From Streptomyces afghaniensis 772 (GTDB lineage Bacteria; Actinomycetota; Actinomycetes; Streptomycetales; Streptomycetaceae), in the NCBI GenBank assembly GCA_000415505.1, contig KE354450.1, positions 1-42,046 on the forward strand: a stretch of 42,046 nucleotides of DNA, given 5' to 3'. Shown here piece after piece: positions 1 to 8,272 of the stretch. The first letter of the stretch is position 1. Each line of letters starts with the position of its first letter. The notes beneath the pieces were generated by a model. The model was given only the letters and a program-made list of their open reading frames with translations. It was not told the DNA's origin and searched no databases. The position numbers were made by a program, and so were the translations under genes.

Positions 1-197
1 CGGACGCCGTCCCACAGCGCGCAGTGGTCGGGACGCAGCCCCCGGACCAGTAACTCCCGGCTGATCACATAGCCCCGCTCGGCGGCCCAGCGGGCGCACA
101 TCGCGTGCTGGCTGCGGGAGTCGACCAGGAACGGATCGTCGTCGAGCTCCTCCAGCGGCGTCAGACTCGCGATCGCCGTGACCCTGACCGGCACCAT
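1..197 (-). CDS. Hypothetical protein, N-terminal part only (runs off left edge)
   Basis: Reading the minus strand from an ATG at 197 gives about 65 residues (MVPVRVTAIASLTPLEEL...) that stay open to the window edge. A G-rich stretch just upstream of the ATG can serve as ribosome binding site. The segment SRSQHAMCARWAAERGY resembles in spacing the Q...C...A...GY part of serine-recombinase N-termini, but no catalytic serine motif is visible, so I do not assign that function. It is divergent from the MBL gene at 281, with 83 bp between them for both promoters. The 3' end lies outside the window. Confidence 0.6.
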   Translation of the reverse strand, partial: MVPVRVTAIASLTPLEELDDDPFLVDSRSQHAMCARWAAERGYVISRELLVRGLRPDHCALWDGV

Positions 198-280
198 GGC
201 GTCCCCCCTCACCTCCGGTTTCGCCGCCGACCCTACTCCTGCACGTAGGCTTCGGGGAGTCGCGCGAAGGGGGCAAAGAA

Positions 281-1054
281 GTGCCGGTGGAGATCACCTG
301 GTGGGGTCACGCCACTTGCACGGTCGAGGACTCGAACGTACGCGTGCTCACCGATCCGTTGTTCGCACGCCGGCTCGCGCACCTGCGCCGCCGGCGCGGG
401 GACCTGCCGCCTCCCGGCGCCCACCGGGCGGACGTCGCCCTGGTCTCGCATCTGCACGCCGACCACCTGCATGTGCCGTCGCTGATGCAGCTGGCTCCGG
501 GCACGCGCCTGCTCGTGCCCCGGGGCGCGCGCCGGGCGGTGCCGGGACTGCGCCGGCTCGCGCACCTGCGGGTCAGCGAGGTGGCGCCGGGGGACGAGAC
601 CCCGGTCGGCGACATCGTCGTACGGGCCGTGCCCGCGCGGCACGACGGACGCCGGCTGCCGCTCGGACCGCACCGCTCCCCCGCGCTCGGCTACGTCATA
701 GCCGGCGAGGCCCGGACGTACTTCGCCGGGGACACCGGGCTGTTCGACGACATGGCCGAGGAGGTCGGGCCGGTCGAGGTGGCGCTGCTGCCGGTGGGCG
801 GCTGGGGGCCGTACCTGGGCGAGGGCCATCTGGACGCGGGCCGGGCGGCTCAGGCCCTGGCGCAGTTGGCGCCGCGCAGTGCGGTGCCGGTGCACTACGG
901 CACGTACTGGCCGATCGGGATGGACGCCGTGCGCCCCCACGAGTTCCACGCGCCGGGCGACGAGTTCGTGCGGCTCGCGGCGCGGCACGCGCCCGGCGTG
1001 GCGGTGCACCGGCTCGGGCACGGGGAGAGCGTGCGCCTCGAGGTCGCGCGGTGA
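281..1054 (+). CDS. MBL-fold metal-dependent hydrolase (UlaG/YtnP-like)
   Basis: 257 aa, GTG start at 281 preceded by an AAGGGGGC ribosome binding site. The metallo-beta-lactamase signature HLHADH (H57, H59, D61, H62) is present, as are a later GDTG (metal-bridging Asp) and the C-terminal PVHYGTYWP His. The opening TWWGHAT is typical of the beta-lactamase superfamily 2 (UlaG-like) group, which hydrolyses lactone or phosphodiester-type bonds with two metal ions. There is no signal peptide, so it is cytoplasmic. The stop overlaps the next start (GTGA at 1051-1054), so it is translationally coupled to the DedA gene. The substrate cannot be read from sequence. Confidence 0.88.
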   Translation: MPVEITWWGHATCTVEDSNVRVLTDPLFARRLAHLRRRRGDLPPPGAHRADVALVSHLHADHLHVPSLMQLAPGTRLLVPRGARRAVPGLRRLAHLRVSEVAPGDETPVGDIVVRAVPARHDGRRLPLGPHRSPALGYVIAGEARTYFAGDTGLFDDMAEEVGPVEVALLPVGGWGPYLGEGHLDAGRAAQALAQLAPRSAVPVHYGTYWPIGMDAVRPHEFHAPGDEFVRLAARHAPGVAVHRLGHGESVRLEVAR

Positions 1055-1704
1055 TCTGGACCTCGCCGGTGGCGCAGGCCGCCGTACCTCTGCTCGCGGT
1101 GTCGGCCGTCACGCCGGCGTCCGTCGTGCCGGAGTCCACGCAGCAGGCGATCGGCTACCCCACGCTTTTCCTGCTGGTGCTGATCGGGGCGCTGGTGCCG
1201 GTGATCCCGACGGGCGCGCTGGTGAGTTCGGCGGCTGTGGTCGCCGTCCACCAGACGGCGCCGTTCTCGCTGGCGATGGTGTTCGTGACGGCGTCGCTGG
1301 CGGCGTTCCTCGGCGACGCCGCGCTGTACTGGCTGGGGCGGCGCGGGATGAAGTCGAAGAACGGCTCACGCTGGCTGGAGGCGATCCGGGCGCGGGCACC
1401 GGAGGATCGGCTGGAGCAGGCGCAGACGAAACTCGCCGAGCATGGTGTGGCGGTGCTGGTCTTGTCGCGGCTGGTGCCGGCGGGGCGGATTCCGGTGATG
1501 CTGGCGTGTCTTCTGGCGAAGTGGCCGCTGCGGAGGTTTTCCCGGGGGAATCTGCCGGCCTGTCTGGCCTGGGCTGTGACGTATCAGTTGATCGGGATTC
1601 TCGGGGGGTCGTTGTTCGATGAGCCGTGGGAGGGTGTGGTCGCGGCGATTGCGCTGACCTTGCTGATCAGTGTGGTGCCGAGTGTGGTGCGGCGGGTTCG
1701 GTAG
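1051..1704 (+). CDS. DedA family (SNARE-associated) membrane protein
   Basis: 217 aa with several hydrophobic segments. The start is the GTG at 1051, which overlaps the stop of the upstream hydrolase; in-frame codons further upstream lie inside that gene and are ignored. DedA hallmarks are visible: an early GALVPVIPTGALVSS membrane re-entrant segment, GDAALYWLGRRG, and the RLVPAGRIPVMLACL segment with conserved Arg and Pro (F/L-x-R-x-x-P-x-x-R). DedA proteins are polytopic inner-membrane proteins tied to lipid-carrier flipping and envelope homeostasis. Length fits the family. The specific lipid substrate is unknown. Confidence 0.88.
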   Translation: MIWTSPVAQAAVPLLAVSAVTPASVVPESTQQAIGYPTLFLLVLIGALVPVIPTGALVSSAAVVAVHQTAPFSLAMVFVTASLAAFLGDAALYWLGRRGMKSKNGSRWLEAIRARAPEDRLEQAQTKLAEHGVAVLVLSRLVPAGRIPVMLACLLAKWPLRRFSRGNLPACLAWAVTYQLIGILGGSLFDEPWEGVVAAIALTLLISVVPSVVRRVR

Positions 1705-1747
1705 CGCCGCTGGAGGTTCCGTTTGTTTTCGGGGTGCGGGTTCGTCG

Positions 1748-1777
1748 TGGTTGTTCGCGCAGTTCCCCGCGCCCCTT
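1748..1777. repeat. Streptomyces-type GC-rich intergenic repeat, copy 1
   Basis: The stretch reads TTCGCGCAGTTCCCCGCG within a slightly longer unit. Its reverse complement recurs at 4230-4256. I recognise this as a repeat very common after genes in Streptomyces chromosomes. It lies between the 3' ends of the convergent DedA and MBL genes, so a transcription-end or REP-like role is plausible. Confidence 0.7.
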
Positions 1778-1783
1778 GCCTGC

Positions 1784-2837
1784 CTAAAGCACCTTTGAAG
1801 CGCCCACCGGCATGTCCCACAGGTTCTCCCGGGGCAGGCCCGTCTTTTCCCATGCCGCCCGTACCCGCGTGAGGGGTTCCAGGACCGGTTCCGCCGACAG
1901 GACGAAGGTGGCCCAGTGCATGGGGGCCATCCTGGTCGCTCCCAGGTCCTGGGCCGCGCGGACCGCTTCCTCCGGGTCGCAGTGGACGTCGCTGAGCCAC
2001 CAGCGGGGGTCGTAGGCGCCGATGGGGAGGAGGGCGAGGTCGATGCCGGGGTAGCGGCGGCCGATGCGGGAGAACCAGTGGCCGTAGCCCGTGTCGCCCG
2101 CGAAGTAGACGCGCCGGCCCTCCTGGTCGGTCAGGACCCAGCCGCCCCACAGGCTGCGGCAGGTGTCGGTGAGGGTGCGCTTGGACCAGTGGTGGGACGG
2201 GACGAAGTCGAAGCGGACGCCGTCGAGTTCGGCCGCCTCCCACCAGTCGAGCTCCGTGACGCGGGTGAAGCGGCGGCGGTGGAACCAGCGGGCCAGGCCG
2301 GCCGGGACGAACACGGGGGTGTCGCGCGGGAGCCTGCGCAGCGTGGGGGCGTCCAGGTGGTCGTAGTGGTTGTGGCTGATGACGACGGCGTCGACGCGCG
2401 GCAGTGCCTCCCAGGGGACGCCCACGGGGGTGATGCGGGCCGGGGTGCCGAGGATCCGGCGGGACCAGACCGGGTCGGTGAGGACCGTGAGCCCACCGAT
2501 GCGCAGGATCCAGCTGGCGTGTCCCGCCCACGTGACGGCGACCGTGCGGGCGTCCACACGGGGCAGCGGGCCGGGGGCGTAGGGGAGCCGGGGGATGTCG
2601 GCGAGGCCTTCCGGGCCCGGTCTCACGGCGCCCTCGCGGGCGAAGCGGGCCATGGCCCTCAGTCCGGGGAGCGGGGCGGTCAGCCGGTCGTGGAACGTGC
2701 GCGGCCACACCCGCCGTTCGGCCAGTGGTCTCGGCTCGGCCAGCGGCGGGTAGGGGGGCGGCGACGGGGGACGGGAGGGCCGCGTCGCCGGCTTCCCGAG
2801 TGGTCGTGCTCGTGGTCGACTCGGACTGCTGCGTCAT
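1784..2837 (-). CDS. MBL-fold hydrolase (NAPE-PLD/UlaG-like), apparent frameshift near the 5' end
   Basis: The main frame (1784-2710) encodes 308 aa with WAGHASWILRIGG, SHNHYDH (HxHxDH), FAGDTGYGHW and PMHWATF, a complete metal-binding set of the beta-lactamase-like NAPE-PLD/UlaG group. The natural start seems to be the ATG at 2837, which overlaps the upstream gene's stop (ATGA). From it the sequence reads MTQQSESTTSTTTREAG... in another frame and joins the main frame as ...PPYPPLAEPRPLAERRVW if one base of the G6 run at 2753-2758 is removed. Without that correction only the GTG at 2710 remains as start. Seen: intact active site. Inferred: an indel, either real or a sequence error. Confidence 0.8.
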
Positions 2838-3219
2838 CGAGGAGGCTCCCATCGCTGAGCGTCGTCGCGGAGATCGTCGAAGGCCGACTTCAGTTGGATC
2901 AACGCCCGCTGCACGTGTGGCAGTTCCAACGGCGTGGGTGAGGTGAGGCATTCCGCGCGTTCCGTGTCGGAGCCGGCCAGCAGTGCGCCGGTCGAGAGCC
3001 GCACGCGCGGGGCTTCGAGCTCGTCGCCGAAGCGGTGGCCGCCGGGTGCGGGCATTCCGAGGCGGGCGGTGAGGAAGTCCTCCAGTTCCTGGGCGTCGCC
3101 GACGTCGTGCGCGCTCAGCGCGGGGCCCAGCGGAGCGAGGTCGACGTAGGCAGTCCGTCCTCGGGGAGCGGGGGCCCGAACCGGACGGGGCCGTGACCTT
3201 CCGGGTCGGTCCGCCGCAT
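2834..3219 (-). CDS. Hypothetical protein, apparent frameshift
   Basis: Unrecognised protein of about 128 aa. The start chosen is the ATG at 3219, with GGAGG five bases before it; the N-terminus reads MRRTDPEGHGPVRFGPPLPEDGLP. The reading frame must change near 3146-3152 to continue as YVDLAPLGPALSAHDVGDAQ... to the stop at 2834, which suggests one missing base. The C-terminal half is acidic and helical looking (HVQRALIQLKSAFDDLRDDAQRW). The gene is coupled by ATGA overlap to the MBL gene downstream. No membrane segments or known motifs were seen. Confidence 0.55.
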
Positions 3220-3408
3220 CCGTACCTCCGCAGTGCCTGGTGCCGTGTCCTGTCGCCCTCGTCCGAGCCGTATCGCGCGTGTCCTCGGCCACTGAGTACC
3301 CATGGCGCCGCCGCTCCATGGGCGCCCGGCCGGGTTGTGACGGTCACAGCTTGAGCGGGCCGGGCCGGGGAAAGCGGGGGCTAGCGGGGCGGTGGTGCGC
3401 GCCTGGGC

Positions 3409-4100
3409 TCAGCGGTAGGGGTCGCTCTCCCGGTTGCGCAGGCGGTGCACGGCGGCACCGAACGCGCCCGCGATCAGCACGCCGCCCGCGACCAGGGCGG
3501 GCACGGAGTCGGAGAAGGCACCGCCGTCACCGGCGCGCACCCCGCGCTGGACGACCGCTCCCCCGCACTCGGCGGAGTGGTGCCACGGTTCGTCGCGCGG
3601 TTCGTCGGGACAGGGCTTGTGGGCGGGCTCGTGCGTCGGCTGGTTGGACGGCTCGTGGTGGCCACCGCCCTGAGCCACGGTGAACGTCGCGCTCCACGGC
3701 GTGCCCTCCCCGCCGGGAGCGGCCGGGCAGGTGCCGTCGACGGTCCACTCCGAGTCCTCGCCGAGGGCGTCGGGATCACCCTCGAAGTTCTCCGCGGGAG
3801 CGATACGGGCCGTGCCCCGGTAGGCCGGGCCGGACACCTCGTCGTCGTTGCCGGTCACCTTGTTCAACGGGACCGTGCCCTCGTCGAAGGCCTGTGAGGT
3901 CGCGTCGATGCTGTCGGGCGGCGGCCCCCGGTCGGATCACAGCTGACCGAGACGGTGACCGTGCCGCCGGGCTCCACGGTGGCCGGACTGACCTCGGCGG
4001 CGGGTTCGGCGGCGGGTTCGGCGGCCACGACCGGAGCGAACCCGACCAGGGCCGAGCCGGCCAGGACGGCGACGGAGAGTGCGTGACGGGTGCGGCGCAT
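3409..4100 (-). CDS. Secreted, C-terminally membrane-anchored hypothetical protein; apparent frameshift
   Basis: The ATG at 4100 has AAGGAG upstream. The N-terminus is a clear signal peptide (MRRTRHALSVAVLAGSAL... ending VVAAEP). A small beta-type domain follows (EVSPATVEPGGTVTVSVSCDP), then, after a frame change near 3915-3929 in a G/C-rich run, PDSIDATSQAFDEGTVPLNKVTGND... with TARIAPAENF and DGTCPAAPGGEG. A His/Pro-rich stretch comes before a C-terminal hydrophobic helix and an RLRNRESDPYR tail, so the protein is probably exported and held in the membrane. Similar Streptomyces proteins of unknown role exist, as I recall. The two frames join naturally if one base is added, so this is most likely one gene. 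Confidence 0.65.
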
Positions 4101-4229
4101 GGAGCGAACTCCTTCGGGCGACGGCAGAAAGGCCCTTCTGCCATCACAGCCAGCCCGCTACAACGCCGCGCGCGGCCATGCCCCATTGGCGGGACAGCAC
4201 CACTCGACCGGGTGAAGTCGGACGTCCTT

Positions 4230-4256
4230 CAGGGGCGCGGGGAACTGCGCGACCAG
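4230..4256. repeat. Streptomyces-type GC-rich intergenic repeat, copy 2
   Basis: AGGGGCGCGGGGAACTGCGC followed by GACCA is the reverse complement of the copy at 1748-1777. It sits just downstream of the sigma-factor stop and upstream of the secreted-protein gene, consistent with a 3'-end or REP-like position. Confidence 0.7.
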
Positions 4257-4302
4257 TCACACACGGCCCGCACACGCCCGAACCACCACGACCCTCACGG
4301 CG

Positions 4303-5097
4303 CTACGCCACATCCCGCATGACCTGCTCCCGAACCCGACCACAGCACCGGCTGATCAGCCGGGACACGTGCATCTGCGAGATCCCCAGCTCCTCGGCGA
4401 TCCGGCTCTGCGTCATGTCCCCGAAGAACCGCATGTACAGAATCGCCCGCTCCCGCTCCGGCAGCGCCGCCAGCCGCGACTTCACGGCCTCACGGTCGAC
4501 GACCGTGTCCAGCGCCGGATCCGGCGACCCGAGCGCGTCACTCAGGGAGTACCCGTCCTCGCTGCCGGGCAGCTCCGCGTCCAGGGACAGGGCGGTGAAG
4601 CTCTCCAGGGCCTCCAGGCCGGTCTTGACGTCCTCCTCGCTCAGCTTCGCGTGCTCGGCGATCTCCGCCACGGTGGGCCGCCGGCCGGAGATGGTCTGTG
4701 ACAGGTCCTGGGAGGCGAACCGGACGCGATTGCGCAGGTCCTGGACACGGCGAGGTACGTGCAGGGTCCACATGTGGTCCCGGAAGTGCCGCTTGATCTC
4801 GCCGGTGATGGTGGGCACGGCGTAGCTCTCGAAGGCGTTGCCGAGCTCGGGGTCGTACCGGTCGACGGCCTTGACCAGGCCGAGGGCCGCGACCTGGCGC
4901 AGGTCCTCGAAGCTCTCGCCGCGGCTGCGGAAACGCCCGGCGAGCCGGTCGGCCATGGGCAGCCAGGCCTCGACGATCTCGTCGCGGAGTGCGTCGCGCT
5001 CGGGTCCGTCGGGCAGTGTGGCGAGCCTGCGGAAGGCGTCTGCGGTGTCGGGGGCGTCGTCGTGGGGGTGCTGCTTCGTGCTGGTGTGGATCGGCAT
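4303..5097 (-). CDS. RNA polymerase sigma factor, SigB/SigF/SigG family
   Basis: 264 aa from the ATG at 5097. Region 2 is visible as GESFEDLRQVAALGLVKAVD followed by FESYAVPTITGEIKRHFRD and HVPRRVQDLRNR. Region 3 follows (SGRRPTVAEIAEHAKLSEEDV), and region 4 carries the helix-turn-helix MTQSRIAEELGISQMHVSRL. This is the layout of the stress/sporulation SigB/SigF/SigG group (sigma-70 group 3), of which Streptomyces has many paralogues. These are usually controlled by anti-sigma kinases, none of which is adjacent. Which paralogue it is cannot be decided here. It is divergent from the ThDP-enzyme gene. Confidence 0.93.
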   Translation of the reverse strand: MPIHTSTKQHPHDDAPDTADAFRRLATLPDGPERDALRDEIVEAWLPMADRLAGRFRSRGESFEDLRQVAALGLVKAVDRYDPELGNAFESYAVPTITGEIKRHFRDHMWTLHVPRRVQDLRNRVRFASQDLSQTISGRRPTVAEIAEHAKLSEEDVKTGLEALESFTALSLDAELPGSEDGYSLSDALGSPDPALDTVVDREAVKSRLAALPERERAILYMRFFGDMTQSRIAEELGISQMHVSRLISRCCGRVREQVMRDVA

Positions 5098-5340
5098 GAT
5101 GCGTCGCAATTCCCTTGCTGGTGCTCTGGGTTGGACGGTCACCGTGGGAGCGCGTCGACTGGGTGCGGACCAGGAGCACCGGTGGCGGCGCGATTCGCCG
5201 CTCCCACGGACGTGCCTCCTGTCCGAAGCACTGAGGTGCGCCTGCCCCCGGCCCCGCCCGCAAACCCGGAGAGGTTTTCCGCCGTCGCGCAGGGTGACTC
5301 GTACAGCTGGCTCTGTCCCCATACGTCCGGGAGGTCGTAC
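5098..5340. promoter_or_regulatory. Divergent intergenic region between sigma factor and ThDP enzyme
   Basis: 243 bp that must hold the promoters of both neighbours. A GGGAGG ribosome binding site precedes the ATG at 5341. I could not identify a -35/-10 pair with confidence, so no sigma class is assigned. Confidence 0.4.
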
Positions 5341-7134
5341 ATGAGCACCAAGGTCTCCGACCACGTCCTTGAGCGGTTGCGCGAGTGGGGGGTCGAGCAG
5401 GTCTTCGGTTATCCGGGCGACGGCATCAACGGCCTGCTCGCCGCGTGGGGCCGGGCCGAGAACGAGCCCCGTTTCGTGCAGTCGCGGCACGAGGAGATGT
5501 CCGCGTTCCAAGCGGTCGGATACGCCAAGTTCAGCGGCCGTCTCGGGGTGTGCACGGCCACGTCCGGGCCGGGCGCGATCCATCTCCTGAACGGCCTGTA
5601 CGACGCCAAGCTGGACCATGTCCCGGTGCTGGCGATCGTCGGCCAGACGCACCGCACCGCGATGGGCGGCTCCTACCAGCAGGAAGTGGATCTGCACACG
5701 CTGTACAAGGACGTCGCCTCCGACTTCGTGGAGACGGTGACCGTGCCGGAGCAGCTGCCGAACGTGCTGGACCGGGCGATCCGCACGGCGTACGCGCGCC
5801 GCTGTCCGACCGCGATCATCATCCCCGGCGATGTGCAGGAGCTCGACTACTCGCCGCCGACGCACGAGTTCAAGATGGTGCCCTCCAGCCTGGACCGCAG
5901 CTCGTGGACGGCCGTGCCGTCCGACGACTCGGTGCGGCGGGCCGCCGAGATCCTCAACTCCGGTGACAAGGTGGCGATCCTGGTCGGCCAGGGCGCGGCC
6001 GGCGCGCGGGCCGAGGTGGAGTCGATCGCCGAGCTGCTCGGCGCCGGTGTCGCCAAGGCGCTGCTCGGCAAGGACGTCCTCAGCGACGAACTGCCCTACG
6101 TCACCGGCTCGATCGGCCTGCTGGGCACGCGTCCGTCGTACGAGCTGATGCGGGACTGCGACACGCTGCTGACCATCGGGTCGTCCTTCCCCTACACCCA
6201 GTTCATGCCGGAGTTCGGCAAGGCGCGGGGTGTGCAGATCGACATCGATCCGCACATGGTCGGGATGCGCTACCCGTACGAGGTGAACCTGGTCGGCGAC
6301 GCGAAGGCCACGCTGGAGCGGCTGATCCCGCTGATCGAGGAGGGCCGCGGGCGCGAGTGGTACGACACGGTGTGCGCCAACGTGACGCGCTGGCGTGAGG
6401 TCATGGAGCGCCGCGCGGAACTCGACGCCGACCCGATCAACCCGGAGTACGTGGCCCGGGCCCTGGACCCGCTGCTGCCGGACAACGCGATCGTCGCCTC
6501 CGACTCGGGGTCGACGGCCAACTGGTACGCGCGGCACCTGACCATGCGGCCGGGCATGCGGGGCTCGCTCTCCGGCACGCTGGCGACGATGGGCTGCGGC
6601 GTGCCGTACGTGATCGGCGCGAAGTTCGCGCACCCGGACCGGCCCGCGATCGCGCTGGTGGGCGACGGGGCGATGCAGATGAACGGGATGGCGGAGCTGA
6701 TCACGGCGGCGAAGTACCGCCACCAGTGGGAGGACCCGCGGCTGGTGATCGCCGTGTGGAACAACCAGGATCTGAATCAGGTCACGTGGGAGATGCGGGC
6801 CATGGAGGGCTCGCCGCAGTTCCTGCCCTCACAGCAGCTCCCGGACGTGCAGTACGCCGCGTTCGCGCGTTCCCTGGGGCTGACCGGCATCCGGGTGGAG
6901 AAGCCGGAGGACGTCGAGGCGGGCTGGCGTGCCGCGCTGGAGGCGGACGGTCCCGCGGTGGTCGAGTTCCTGACCGATCCGGCCGTCCCACCGATCCCGC
7001 CGCACGCCACCTGGGAGCAGATGGAGGCGACCGCCGCGTCGATCCTGAAGGGTGACTCGGACCGGGGATCGGTGGTCAAGCAGGGCTTCAAGGCGAAGAT
7101 GCAGGAGTTCCTGCCGGGGCGCGAGAAGAAGTAG
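5341..7134 (+). CDS. Thiamine-diphosphate enzyme, pyruvate oxidase/acetolactate synthase-like
   Basis: 597 aa, ATG start with GGGAGG upstream; further in-frame codons upstream belong to the sigma-factor region. Three ThDP-enzyme domains are readable. The N-terminal Pyr domain has GYPGDGINGLL and the activating Glu in SRHEEMSAF. The middle domain has LVGQGAAGAR and DTLLTIGSSFPY. The C-terminal PP domain has GDGAMQMNGM...WNNQDLNQVTWEM, the GDG-x-NN metal/ThDP motif. The order resembles PoxB-type pyruvate oxidases, which decarboxylate pyruvate to acetate, and similar Streptomyces ThDP-requiring proteins. No amphipathic lipid-binding C-terminus like that of E. coli PoxB is evident. Only 9 bp separate the stop from the putative left end of the accessory element. 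Confidence 0.88.
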   Translation: MSTKVSDHVLERLREWGVEQVFGYPGDGINGLLAAWGRAENEPRFVQSRHEEMSAFQAVGYAKFSGRLGVCTATSGPGAIHLLNGLYDAKLDHVPVLAIVGQTHRTAMGGSYQQEVDLHTLYKDVASDFVETVTVPEQLPNVLDRAIRTAYARRCPTAIIIPGDVQELDYSPPTHEFKMVPSSLDRSSWTAVPSDDSVRRAAEILNSGDKVAILVGQGAAGARAEVESIAELLGAGVAKALLGKDVLSDELPYVTGSIGLLGTRPSYELMRDCDTLLTIGSSFPYTQFMPEFGKARGVQIDIDPHMVGMRYPYEVNLVGDAKATLERLIPLIEEGRGREWYDTVCANVTRWREVMERRAELDADPINPEYVARALDPLLPDNAIVASDSGSTANWYARHLTMRPGMRGSLSGTLATMGCGVPYVIGAKFAHPDRPAIALVGDGAMQMNGMAELITAAKYRHQWEDPRLVIAVWNNQDLNQVTWEMRAMEGSPQFLPSQQLPDVQYAAFARSLGLTGIRVEKPEDVEAGWRAALEADGPAVVEFLTDPAVPPIPPHATWEQMEATAASILKGDSDRGSVVKQGFKAKMQEFLPGREKK

Positions 7135-7143
7135 CGGTCGCCG

Positions 7144-7224
7144 TGTTGAACGGCACTGAAGAGTTCAGTTGCGCACGAAACAGTTCAGCGGTCAGTTCAG
7201 TAGCGCGGTGAACTGTTCAGTGCC
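7144..7224. mobile_element. Putative left terminal inverted repeat and transposase-binding repeats
   Basis: The end begins TGTTGAACGG at 7144. It matches, without gaps, 18 of 26 bases of the inward-reading right end that starts at 37549. The motif AGTTCAGT (or one mismatch) recurs at 7162, 7182, 7194 and 7214. In addition GGCACTGAAgAGTTC (7152-7166) forms a one-mismatch inverted repeat with 7210-7224. TGT termini plus subterminal repeats are typical of Tn7/Tn5053/Mu-type elements, and broken tniQ/tniB genes lie at the other end. The four bases outside (GCCG, 7140-7143) also occur immediately outside the right end. Confidence 0.6.
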
Positions 7225-7417
7225 ATACCTGGCATCGTGGTGTGGCTGAAGGTCCCAACGTCCCGCCACGTGTCCGAGTCAGCTGTCCCCGGCCAGCAGC
7301 GCTGCAGCGCACCCCAGATCCGGCATGCGGCCCGAGGAGCAGTGGCGAATGGCCTCACACCACGCACATCCTGTTTCTCCCTGCGGTGCACCGCGCCGAC
7401 CACAGTCCCCAGCGGTG

Positions 7418-7767
7418 TGCAGCAGTGGCTGCTCGGCGAGGTGCTGGGCATCGAGCCTCTTCCGGAGCGACCGCCCGTCCCCGCGGTCTCTCCGCGGCGC
7501 AGCCGGGCGCAGAAATGGGAGGCGAACTTGGCGGCGTCCCGCCAGTACCGCACCCGGGAGGGGCATCTGAACGTACCTCGATCGCACATCGAAACTGTTG
7601 ACGGGGCGGAGCTGGCCCTCGGTGTGTTCATCGCCAACGCCCGTACTCGCAAAGCGAGTCTTGCTCCCGAACGAGTGGAGGAGCTGTCCGCTGTTGGTAT
7701 GCGCTGGCAGCGAGTCGGGGAAAGGGGTCAGCTGGGCCGTGGTGGGCGTCGGCCTCGCACACGGTGA
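7418..7767 (+). pseudogene. Fragment of a helicase-associated (HA) domain protein
   Basis: The frame reads QQWLLGEVLGIEPLPERP, then one complete helicase-associated repeat from WEANLAASRQYRTREGHLNVP through VDGAELALGVFIANARTRKASL to LSAVGMRW. This repeat (Pfam HA) is found in tandem in large Streptomyces helicases of chromosome arms and mobile regions. Here only one unit remains, with no helicase motifs up- or downstream, and unrelated residues lie on both sides. I therefore call it a remnant; a short expressed protein is not excluded, since the frame is open from 7237 to 7767. Confidence 0.6.
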
Positions 7768-8160
7768 ACGGACGGGCCTGAGTCAGCGGGGAGTCAGCCC
7801 GGGCCGTGGCAGTGCACGCGCGGCGGGTGCACATGGGCCGCTTGGGGAACTGTGGCCGCTGTCAAGCGAGTTCACGCGTCTACGGCCGTAGCCGCCTGCA
7901 TGCGGGCCGGCCCAGTTCCGCCGTGCCGCCCCGCGACGACGCGTTCACCTCGGGGCACTGGCCCCTCCAGCCCGCTGCCCTCCACCCAGCCTGGTGTCGA
8001 TCCAAGCGGTTCTCCTGACTGCGCCGGATACCCCTGAGCGGGCAGACCAGGCCGGTTCGACATCCGTTAATCCGGCTTGAGAGCTCCACTCCGACAACTG
8101 CCGGGCTGGAGTCGGGGAACGGGCCGCGGACAGCCGCCGAGCCTCCTATCAGCTGCCGAC
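7768..8160. other. Gene-free stretch
   Basis: About 390 bp in which no frame gives a protein I recognise. The short open frames on both strands are rich in Arg/Pro/Ala, as expected from non-coding GC-rich DNA. It is probably the decayed continuation of the helicase-associated remnant plus the upstream leader of the MFS gene. Confidence 0.5.
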
Positions 8161-8191
8161 GCCACGTGCCATATGTCACTTGGAATTAACT

Positions 8192-8225
8192 TGGCACTTG
8201 ACTGCCACATGGCACTTGATGCCAT
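8192..8225. promoter_or_regulatory. Tandem palindromic operator upstream of MFS exporter
   Basis: Two related palindromes lie side by side. TGGCA-cttgac-TGCCA is at 8192-8207 and ATGGCA-cttga-TGCCAT at 8209-8225. A further half-like CACGTGCCATATG lies just upstream at 8163. They end 47 bp before the GTG of the exporter, the usual place for a repressor site. The TetR encoded directly after the exporter (10060-10695) is the likely ligand-controlled binder; this is inference. Confidence 0.6.
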
Positions 8226-8272
8226 AACGTGGGTTCATCCGATCGAACCGTGAGTTCAGGAGAACCCTCACC

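Noticed and set aside
233-1021. Long open frame antisense to the first MBL gene
   Set aside because: Arg/His/Val-rich shadow frame without motifs; the sense strand has a complete MBL active site.
5098-6723. In-frame upstream extension of the sigma factor across the ThDP gene
   Set aside because: The extension is antisense to the ThDP enzyme and lacks protein-like composition; the ATG at 5097 starts a family-length sigma factor.
7210-7218. GAACTGTTC as a LexA/SOS box
   Set aside because: The spacer is one base, whereas actinobacterial SOS boxes have GAAC-N4-GTTC; the motif is better explained as part of the repeated transposon-end sequence.
7237-7417. 5' part of the open frame leading into the helicase-associated remnant
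   Set aside because: Composition unlike the family and no ribosome binding site; probably chance open frame after the transposon end.
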